Positions 17,458 through 24,044 of a stretch of DNA of 64,000 nucleotides are shown here, one piece after another. The notes under the pieces are model-generated. The model saw nothing but the letters and a program-made list of their open reading frames with translations. It was not told the DNA's origin and made no database searches. The stretch is taken from contig JADLGW010000003.1 of assembly GCA_020849105.1 (NCBI GenBank), positions 1 to 64,000 of the forward strand. Direction: 5' to 3'. The translations under genes were made by a program, and so were the position numbers. Positions within the stretch are counted from its first letter, which is position 1. Every line of letters begins with the position of its first letter. This DNA comes from Phycisphaerales bacterium. GTDB lineage: Bacteria > Planctomycetota > Phycisphaerae > Phycisphaerales > UBA1924.

Positions 17458-17565
17458 CGGATATGCCAGGAAGGCCGCGTGCGCCACGGACGGCGTCCTC
17501 GTGCGGCAGGGATAGAGAGAGAGAGTGCTCGGCCTTCGCGGTGACCCGCGGGGCCTGGGCTTGAA

Positions 17566-17698
17566 GCGAGCGGCGGGGCGGTGAAGGACTCGCCGGGTGT
17601 TGGGGCAGACCGGATCGCCCGCGGCGCATGGACGCGTCGGCGGGTGAGGCCGCGAGAGCGGCTGCGGAGCCCCACGGAACGCCCCGCCGAATGCTCGC
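17566..17698. ncRNA. Candidate structured RNA, unassigned
   Basis: A non-coding region with nested complementarity. Outer stem: GCGAGCGGCGGGGCG (17566-17580) with CGCCCCGCC (17680-17688), a 4-nt bulge and GCTCGC (17693-17698). Inside it GGGGC (17602-17606) pairs GCCCC (17669-17673), a hairpin GCCGC-GAGA-GCGGC lies at 17649-17662 with a GNRA tetraloop, and a further imperfect stem spans about 17617-17645. It lacks the conserved boxes of RNase P RNA, tmRNA and SRP RNA. The strand is undecided. It could also be structured 3' UTR of mraZ. Confidence 0.35.
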
Positions 17699-17703
17699 AC
17701 ACA

Positions 17704-17740
17704 AACGCCCGGCCGACCACCATCGGTCGGGCGTTCTTAT
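17704..17740. terminator. Strong hairpin between convergent transcripts
   Basis: A 13-bp stem: AACGCCCGGCCGA (17704-17716) with TCGGTCGGGCGTT (17723-17735), one G-U pair. Plus-strand tail CTTATT; minus-strand tail TTTGTGTG. It begins two bases after the stop codon of the minus-strand glycosyltransferase and probably ends transcription from both sides. Confidence 0.75.
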
Positions 17741-18825
17741 TGCCCGTCCAGACGGAGCAGCAGCGCGTGCCAACGCTCGGCCCACGCGGCGGCGGAATAG
17801 GCGGAGGCCAGCGCTTGGCCGCGGCGGCCGAAATCCGGTAGGCGGCTGGTGTTCTCGTGAACCCAGGTCATGGCGGCCGCCAGGGCGGCGGCGTCGGGCG
17901 TGGGGAGCACGAGGCCGTTGTGGTAGTTGTGCAGAACGTCGATCGAGGCGCCGCAGGCATCGGTCGCGATGAGCGGCAGCCCCGCGGCGGCGGCTTCCGC
18001 GAGGACGACCCCCCAGGGCTCGTAGCGGCTGGGAAGGATGAAGCAGCCGTGGTCGGCAAAGAGCCCCGGCAGGTCGCCGGGCTGGACAAAGCCGCGGTCC
18101 GTCACGCCCGGTTGATGCTTCAGGAGCGCGGCGTCGGGTCCGCGGCCGCAGCAGGTGAGCGTCCAGGGGTCCGTGGTGCGTGAGCGGTAGCGGCCGTAGG
18201 CATCCAGGAGGATGTCGAGGCCCTTGTCGGGAACGTAACGGCCCACGAACAGGAAGCGTCGGGGCCAGGCGGGGAGCGTGAGGCGCCGCGTCAGCGCCGG
18301 GGCCAGGCCCGCATAATCCAGGCCGTACACACCGCGTTCAAGTTGACTGTCACGGAACCCGAGCCACCGGGCGAGGCGATAGGCACGCTCTCCGGCGACG
18401 ACCGCGGCGTCGATTGACCGGAAGAACCGGAGTTTCAGCCAGCGGCCGGCGAGTTGGCGGGTGGAGCCGGTCCAGGCGGTGTCCATGCCCATGATGAACG
18501 TGGCGGCCTCCAGCCCGGGAAGCGAGGCGAGGCGGTTGTACTGCGGCGTCGCCCAGCCGGGAATGACGACGGCGTCCGGCCTCTGCGCGAGGACTTCCTT
18601 CTCGATCACGGCGGCGTCCGCGAACTCCGCGTCGGTCAGCAAGCGGTGCGGGAGGCCCGCGATGAGGGCGCGGGAGTCGAACCCGGTGTGGTTGGCGCCG
18701 GACCTCATGGCGGCGGCCAGGTCGCGGGTCAGGACGAACAGGTCAATGCCCGGCCGGCCGGCCAGGGCCTTCCAACAGGCGGCGGTGTAGCCGGAGACGT
18801 CCAGCCAGCAGATGACGACCTTCAT
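17737..18825 (-). CDS. Family 4 glycosyltransferase
   Basis: A 362-aa GT-B enzyme. The C-terminal half has the glycos_transf_1 pattern: RRFLFVGRYVPDKGLDILLDAY, LTCCGRGPDAALL, GFVQPGDLPGLFADHGCFILPSRYEPWGVVLAEAAAAGLP with the EPWG-x-x-x-x-E motif. The acceptor-binding half starts MKVVICWLDVSGY. Donor and acceptor sugars cannot be told. The ATG at 18825 is the natural start; the longer upstream frame is antisense to pgi. Probably part of surface polysaccharide or glycoprotein synthesis. Confidence 0.88.
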   Translation of the reverse strand: MKVVICWLDVSGYTAACWKALAGRPGIDLFVLTRDLAAAMRSGANHTGFDSRALIAGLPHRLLTDAEFADAAVIEKEVLAQRPDAVVIPGWATPQYNRLASLPGLEAATFIMGMDTAWTGSTRQLAGRWLKLRFFRSIDAAVVAGERAYRLARWLGFRDSQLERGVYGLDYAGLAPALTRRLTLPAWPRRFLFVGRYVPDKGLDILLDAYGRYRSRTTDPWTLTCCGRGPDAALLKHQPGVTDRGFVQPGDLPGLFADHGCFILPSRYEPWGVVLAEAAAAGLPLIATDACGASIDVLHNYHNGLVLPTPDAAALAAAMTWVHENTSRLPDFGRRGQALASAYSAAAWAERWHALLLRLDGQ

Positions 18826-18901
18826 CGCGCGCTCAATGCCCCTGTGACCGCAATCCTGCGGCGCGAGTATATCGGCGGGCCGGGAGCCGATATCCTGCAT
18901 C

Positions 18902-20320
18902 ATGCTCAAGATCGACTTTGCCAACTGCATGGCCGAGCGGGTGGGGAACCACGGGCTGGACGCGGCGGTCATGGACCCGGCGGGGGAGGCCGCGGCGTCC
19001 ATCGCCGTGGCCGCCCGCAAACTCGCCAAGACCCGGGGGACGGGGTGGGAGCGCTGGCGAGACCTGCCTTTCGGGGTGGTGCGCGAGGGGCATGTGCGCG
19101 CCGTGCGGGGGGTGGTGGAGCGCTGCCGTGGAAGGTTCGACAACCTGGTGGTGCTGGGGATCGGCGGGTCGGCGCTGGGGAATATCGCGCTGCAGTCGGC
19201 GCTGAACAGCGCGACGTACAACCTGCATGACGCCAAGGGCCGGCCCGGCCCGCGGATGTTTGTCGTGGACAACGTGGACCCGGCGTACTTCGGATCGGTG
19301 CTGCGGCTCTGCGAGGGGCACGGCGGGCTGGAACGCACGCTGTTCAACGTGGTCAGCAAGTCCGGCGAGACGGCGGAGACGGCGGCGCAGTTCATGGTGA
19401 TCCGCGACCTGCTGAAGAAGCGGCTGGGGGCGGCGTACGGCGCCAACATCGTGGCGGTGACGGACCCGGCACAGGGGACGATGCGGAAGATCTGCGACGC
19501 CGAGGGCTTCACCACGCTCCCGGTGCCGGACGGGGTTGGCGGGCGGTTCAGTGTGCTCTCGCCGGTGGGGCTCTTCAGCGCGGCGATGTGCGGGATCGAC
19601 ATCGACGGGTTGCTTGACGGGGCGGCGTCGATGGACGTGCCGTGCAGCGGGGAGGTGCTGGCGACCAACCCCGCGGCCCTCCTGGCGCTCCTGCTGGTCG
19701 AACTCGGGACGACCAAGGGGAAGACCAACCATGTGATGATGCCGTACTGCAACGGGCTGTACCTGCTGGCGGACTGGTACCGGCAGTTGTGGGCCGAGAG
19801 CCTGGGGAAGCAGGTCGATCTGTCGGGGGAGACGGTGTACGCGGGGTTCACGCCGATCAAGGCACTGGGGACAACGGACCAGCACTCCCAGGTGCAGTTG
19901 TACCGGGAGGGGCCCAACGACAAGGTGTTCATGCTGGTCGAGGTCGGATCGTTCGGCGATGCCGACACCGCGATCCCGACGGGCCTGGGCGTGGACGCGA
20001 TCAAGTACCTGGAGGGCAAGTCGATGGCGGGGCTGCTGAACGCCGAGAAGCGTGCCACCGAGTTCGCCTTCGTCGAGAGCCAGCGGCCGAATCTGACGAT
20101 CCGGTTCCCGCGAGTGGATGCGCACCACGTCGGGCAGTTCATCTACCTGTGGGAGATGGTCACCGCCTACGCGGGCCTGATGCTCAACATCGACGCCTAC
20201 AACCAGCCCGCGGTCGAAACGGGAAAGATTGCGACATTCGGTCTCATGGGCCGCGCCGGGTACGAGAAGCACAAGGCCGCGGTGGAACGCACGCTCACGC
20301 CGACGCGGTGGACAGTGTGA
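18902..20320 (+). CDS. pgi: Glucose-6-phosphate isomerase
   Basis: A 472-aa SIS-domain enzyme converting glucose-6-phosphate and fructose-6-phosphate. Motifs: VVLGIGGSALGN, FNVVSKSGETAETAAQF (phosphate binding), the GRFSVLSPVGLF signature, TDQHSQVQLYREGPNDK with the catalytic His region, and the C-terminal EKHKAAVE. It is of the shorter bacterial type. It is convergent with the SDR gene with only 5 bp between stop codons. Confidence 0.95.
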   Translation: MLKIDFANCMAERVGNHGLDAAVMDPAGEAAASIAVAARKLAKTRGTGWERWRDLPFGVVREGHVRAVRGVVERCRGRFDNLVVLGIGGSALGNIALQSALNSATYNLHDAKGRPGPRMFVVDNVDPAYFGSVLRLCEGHGGLERTLFNVVSKSGETAETAAQFMVIRDLLKKRLGAAYGANIVAVTDPAQGTMRKICDAEGFTTLPVPDGVGGRFSVLSPVGLFSAAMCGIDIDGLLDGAASMDVPCSGEVLATNPAALLALLLVELGTTKGKTNHVMMPYCNGLYLLADWYRQLWAESLGKQVDLSGETVYAGFTPIKALGTTDQHSQVQLYREGPNDKVFMLVEVGSFGDADTAIPTGLGVDAIKYLEGKSMAGLLNAEKRATEFAFVESQRPNLTIRFPRVDAHHVGQFIYLWEMVTAYAGLMLNIDAYNQPAVETGKIATFGLMGRAGYEKHKAAVERTLTPTRWTV

Positions 20321-20325
20321 GGGCG

Positions 20326-21045
20326 CTATGACTTCCCGTACACCGGCACGAGCGCCCCGCGTGTGACGGCGTTGGAGGGCGACGCCAGGAAGCAGATCGT
20401 CGCCGCGACCTCATCGACTTTCGGCCACGCGGCGTGGTCGGCCTTGGGCATCGCGGCGCGGTTGGCGTGAGTATCCATGATCGACGGCACGACGGCGTTC
20501 ACGAGGATGCCGTCCTTCGCCACCTCGGCGGCGAGCGACTGGGTGATCGCGGCAACCGCGGCCTTGCTCGCCGTGTACGCCACCATCCCGGCGCCGAGTT
20601 CAGGGATGACACCGGGACGGGCCGCGACGTTCACGATCCGTCCGCCGCCCTTCATCGCCCTCACCGCCTCGCGGCAGCACAGAAAACATGTGACCGCGTT
20701 CATCTGGACCTGGGTGACGAAGTCGGCGCGCGAGGTCTGGAGGAGCGGCTTCATGGCGAAGCCGCCCGCGACGTGGATCGATGCCCACAGCCCGTGGGCA
20801 TCCTCGGCGGCCGTGCGGTAGAACCGCTCCACGGTCGGCTCGTCGGTCAGGTCGATACCCTCGACGATCCGGATGGCGTCGTGCGATGCGAGGGCGAAGC
20901 GCCGGAGTTCGTCGGGGTCGTGGACCGGGATCGAGACCTGCGCTCCGGCTTCGATCAGGCGGTGGGCGAGCGCGGAGCCCAGAGCCCCCGTGCCGCCGGT
21001 GACGATGACGTGGCGGCCCTGGTACTCACCGGATGATTGGGGCAT
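20326..21045 (-). CDS. SDR-family oxidoreductase
   Basis: A 239-aa Rossmann oxidoreductase: nucleotide-binding TGGTGALG near residue 16 and active-site YTASK. The catalytic serine position reads VNVAARPGVI, so the usual Ser is not obvious, as in some SDR subgroups that keep a GARP-like loop. Substrate unknown. It is divergent in reading to nothing upstream but lies next to the uvrB unit on the same strand, 19 bp downstream of the small membrane-protein gene. Confidence 0.85.
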   Translation of the reverse strand: MPQSSGEYQGRHVIVTGGTGALGSALAHRLIEAGAQVSIPVHDPDELRRFALASHDAIRIVEGIDLTDEPTVERFYRTAAEDAHGLWASIHVAGGFAMKPLLQTSRADFVTQVQMNAVTCFLCCREAVRAMKGGGRIVNVAARPGVIPELGAGMVAYTASKAAVAAITQSLAAEVAKDGILVNAVVPSIMDTHANRAAMPKADHAAWPKVDEVAATICFLASPSNAVTRGALVPVYGKS

Positions 21046-21064
21046 GGCGGAAAGCGTACCCCCG

Positions 21065-21235
21065 TCACGGCGGCGGCTGGGCGGGGGCGGGCGCCGGTGC
21101 CCGGTGGGCCTTCATCTGCTGGCGCTGCGTGTAGATCATGCCCAGCAGCAGGAGGCCGATCCCGACGCCCAGCAGGTAGATGCCGAGGCGGCGAAGGGTA
21201 TCTGGGCGGCGGGATGGGCCCGGGGCTCGCGTCAT
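21065..21235 (-). CDS. Small single-TM protein coupled to uvrB
   Basis: A 56-aa protein too short for routine ORF calling. Its ATG (21235-21233) overlaps the uvrB TGA (21234-21232) as ATGA, so translation is likely coupled. Sequence features: basic N-terminus (RAPGPSRRPDTLRR), one hydrophobic helix LGIYLLGVGIGLLLLGMIY (about 17-35), then a polar segment and an Ala/Pro tail. Third codon positions are almost all G or C, as in real genes here. No known family; function unknown. Confidence 0.65.
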   Translation of the reverse strand: MTRAPGPSRRPDTLRRLGIYLLGVGIGLLLLGMIYTQRQQMKAHRAPAPAPAQPPP

Positions 21236-23472
21236 GGGGCTCTCTTGCGGCCCTTCTTGTGCGGGCGGACCCCGGGCATGCCCGGGGCGCCCCGGTGCTT
21301 CTCCGTACCGGCTCCCGCTTCTTCGAGTTCGGACCGGCGGACCTTTACGGAGCCGCTTCCGGCGCCCGCGGCCCGGACCTTGAGCGTCCGCACATGGTCA
21401 CGCAGCGCCGCGGCTTTCTCAAAGTCCAGGGTCTGGGCGGCTTCGAGCATCTCTTCTTCCATAAGGCGGGCGAGTTCCAGGGCATCGTACTGAGCCTCGG
21501 TCTGGGCAACGGCCTCGCGTGCGGTGCGCTGGGCGCGGAGTTGCAGGTTGAGCCCCTCCTTGATCGACTTCTCGACCGTGCGGGGCGTGATGTTGTGCTC
21601 GCGGTTGTAGGCGGTCTGCTTGGCGCGGCGGCGGTCGGTCTCGTCGATGGCGGCCTGCATCGCGGGGGTCATCCTGTCGGCGTACATGACGACGCGGGAG
21701 TTGATGTTGCGGGCGGCGCGGCCCATCTGCTGGATCAGGCTGGTGGGGGAGCGGAGGAACCCCTCCTTGTCCGCGTCCAGGATGCACACCAGCGAGACCT
21801 CCGGCAGGTCCAGCCCCTCACGCAGCAGGTTCACCCCGACCAGCACGTCGAACTCGCCGCGGCGGAGGTCCAGCAGGATGTTGACTCTGTCCAGGGTCTC
21901 GATCTCGCTGTGCAGGTAGCGGACCCGGAGACCCTGCTCGTCCAGGTAGCGGGTCAGGTCCTCGCACAGGCGCTTGGTGAGGGCGGTGACGATGACGCGC
22001 TCACCGGCGGCAGCGCGGGCCCTGCAATGCTCGATAAGGTCCGGGACCTGTCCCCGGGCGGGGCGGACCTCGATCTCCGGGTCCACGAGGCCGGTGGGCC
22101 GGATGACCTGCTCGGCGACCTCGCCGCCGACTTTCCTGAGTTCATACGGCCCCGGCGTGGCGCTGACGAAGAGGACCTGCGGGACGATGGACTCAAACTC
22201 CTCGAACCTCAGCGGGCGGTTGTCCAACGCGCTGGGCAGGCGGAATCCGTGCTCCACCAGGATCTTCTTGCGGTTCTGGTCGCCGTGGTACATGGCGTGG
22301 ATCTGGGGCAGGGTGACGTGCGACTCGTCGATGATGAGCAGCCAGTCGCGGTAGTTCGGGCGAACAGAGCCCGGAGCGCCGGCGACGGGTTCCGCCGCCC
22401 GCGAGGTCCCGAGCGCAGCGGCGCCGCCTTCACCTTGCACCTTGGCCACGTCGCCTCGTCGCCGCTCCCGGTGCCCTGCCGGCGGTGCATAGTCAAAGTA
22501 ATCCATCAGCGTGTACGGCCGTTCGCCGCGGGCGCGGCCGTCCAGGAAGCGGGAGTAGTTCTCGATGCCGGGGCAGAAGCCGATCTCCTCGATCAGTTCC
22601 AGGTCGTACTTCGTGCGGGCCAGCAGCCGCTGGGCCTCCAGCAGTTTGCCCTCGGCCCGCAGTTCCATGACGCGGGCGTCCAGTTCGGCGCGGATGGCCG
22701 CGATCGCCGCCGCGAGGGTCGCCTCCGGCACGACGTAGTGAACGGCCGGGAAGAGAAAGAACTGCTTCTCCTGGGCCAGGACCTCGCCGCTGGTGGGGTT
22801 CACCAGGTCCACCTTGTCGATCTCGTCGCCGAAGAGTTCGATGCGGACGGCGAAGCGCTCGTAGGCGGGCCAGACCTCGATGCAGTCGCCACGGACACGG
22901 TAGCAACTGCGCTGGAACTCGATCTCCGTGCGCTTGTACTGCATGGCGGCGAGGGCGAGCAGGAACTCACGGCGCTCGAAGCGGGCGCCCCTGGTGATCG
23001 TCAGCACCTTCTCGCCATAGGCCTCGGGAGAGCCGAGCCCGAAGATGCAGGAGACGGACGCGACGACAACCGTGTCGCGGCGCGACAGGATGCTGCTGGT
23101 GGCCGCGAGGCGCAACTGGTCCAGTTCGTCGTTCTTGCTGCTGTCCTTCTCGATGTAGATGTCGCGCTGCGGGATATAGGCCTCCGGCTGGTAATAGTCG
23201 TAGTAACTGACGAAGTAGTTGACGCTGGAGGCGGGGAAGAACTCGCGGAGTTCCTCGTAGAGTTGAGCGGCCAGGGTCTTGTTGTGGCTGATGATGAGGG
23301 TGGGTTTGCCGAGGCGGGCGATGGTGTGGGCCATCGTGAAGGTCTTGCCCGTTCCGGTGGCCCCGAGCAGGCACGCGGCCGGCTTGCCCGAGGACAGGTC
23401 TGCCACGAGTTTCTCGATGGCGGTGGGCTGGTCGCCGGTGGGGGAGAACGGGGCTACGACCTGGAAGGGCAC
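21232..23472 (-). CDS. uvrB: UvrABC excinuclease subunit B
   Basis: A 746-aa helicase-like damage-verification protein of nucleotide excision repair, partner of UvrA and UvrC. Walker A GATGTGKT at 37-44; beta-hairpin YYDYYQPEAYIPQRD; DESHVTLPQ; helicase C motifs (TRYLDEQGLRVRYLHSEIETL, GVNLLREGLDLPEV); UVR domain DFEKAAALRDHVRTL near the C-terminus. It is about 70 aa longer than usual: an insertion of roughly 40 residues (about 328-366, Gly/Ala/Arg-rich) sits before NYRDWLLIIDESHV and the tail is basic. ATG 23472 matches the family N-terminus. Confidence 0.95.
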   Translation of the reverse strand: MPFQVVAPFSPTGDQPTAIEKLVADLSSGKPAACLLGATGTGKTFTMAHTIARLGKPTLIISHNKTLAAQLYEELREFFPASSVNYFVSYYDYYQPEAYIPQRDIYIEKDSSKNDELDQLRLAATSSILSRRDTVVVASVSCIFGLGSPEAYGEKVLTITRGARFERREFLLALAAMQYKRTEIEFQRSCYRVRGDCIEVWPAYERFAVRIELFGDEIDKVDLVNPTSGEVLAQEKQFFLFPAVHYVVPEATLAAAIAAIRAELDARVMELRAEGKLLEAQRLLARTKYDLELIEEIGFCPGIENYSRFLDGRARGERPYTLMDYFDYAPPAGHRERRRGDVAKVQGEGGAAALGTSRAAEPVAGAPGSVRPNYRDWLLIIDESHVTLPQIHAMYHGDQNRKKILVEHGFRLPSALDNRPLRFEEFESIVPQVLFVSATPGPYELRKVGGEVAEQVIRPTGLVDPEIEVRPARGQVPDLIEHCRARAAAGERVIVTALTKRLCEDLTRYLDEQGLRVRYLHSEIETLDRVNILLDLRRGEFDVLVGVNLLREGLDLPEVSLVCILDADKEGFLRSPTSLIQQMGRAARNINSRVVMYADRMTPAMQAAIDETDRRRAKQTAYNREHNITPRTVEKSIKEGLNLQLRAQRTAREAVAQTEAQYDALELARLMEEEMLEAAQTLDFEKAAALRDHVRTLKVRAAGAGSGSVKVRRSELEEAGAGTEKHRGAPGMPGVRPHKKGRKRAP

Positions 23473-23565
23473 GCCGGACTGTAGTGACCGTTCAGCCGGG
23501 GGTCGGTGCCCAGCGGCCGGGATACCGGGTCGTTCTGGCCGCTCGGCCCTGTTGGTGAGGCGGTC

Positions 23566-24000
23566 CTAGGCCTCGACGCTGATCGCGGCACGGGACGCGC
23601 CCTGTGCCTCCGGCATCCGCTCATCGGCCAGTTTCCGCAGCAGCAGGGCCCAGGTGTCCCGCTCGTATTCAAGCAGTTTGATGACGCTGTCCACCCGATC
23701 GGCGTCCTTCTCCAGGCTCCCCTTGATCAGTTCGCCCATCATGAAGGTGTACAGGCCGCGCATCCGGTCGCACAGGTCGGGGTCCACGTCCGGCCGCATG
23801 GTCGTCAGCAGTTCCACGACGATGTTGCGGCACTGCGACAGGCCGTTGTACGAGGCCTCGAAGTCCCGCCGGCGCAGGCCGTCGGCGCCCTGCCGGGCGA
23901 ACTTCACGGCGCCCTCCAGCAGCAGCAGGCGCAGTTGCTCCGGCGGGGCGGTGAGGACCTTCGTGCGGAGGTACGCCTGTGCGGAGGTGTTCTCGGCCAT
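23566..24000 (-). CDS. fliS: Flagellar export chaperone FliS
   Basis: A 144-aa helical protein with the FliS pattern: AYLRTKVLTAPPEQLRLLLLEGAVKFARQ, SYNGLSQCRNIVVELLTTM, and LYTFMMGELIKGSLEKD. FliS binds the C-terminus of flagellin to stop premature assembly. It lies 45 bp downstream of fliD, the usual neighbour, and likely in the same operon. No flagellin gene is in the window. Confidence 0.9.
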   Translation of the reverse strand: MAENTSAQAYLRTKVLTAPPEQLRLLLLEGAVKFARQGADGLRRRDFEASYNGLSQCRNIVVELLTTMRPDVDPDLCDRMRGLYTFMMGELIKGSLEKDADRVDSVIKLLEYERDTWALLLRKLADERMPEAQGASRAAISVEA

Positions 24001-24044
24001 GGTGCGCTTGGATCGGGTGTGAAGAGGGGTGACTTGAGCCGGTC

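Noticed and set aside
17566-17698. RNase P RNA or tmRNA
   Set aside because: The region is structured and mraZ is often near rnpB in other bacteria, but the GAGGAAAGTCC core and ACAGAA boxes of RNase P RNA and the tmRNA ends are absent.
21037-23484. Plus-strand open frame of 815 codons opposite uvrB
   Set aside because: Antisense shadow of uvrB; His/Gly/Val-rich composition is typical of such shadows.
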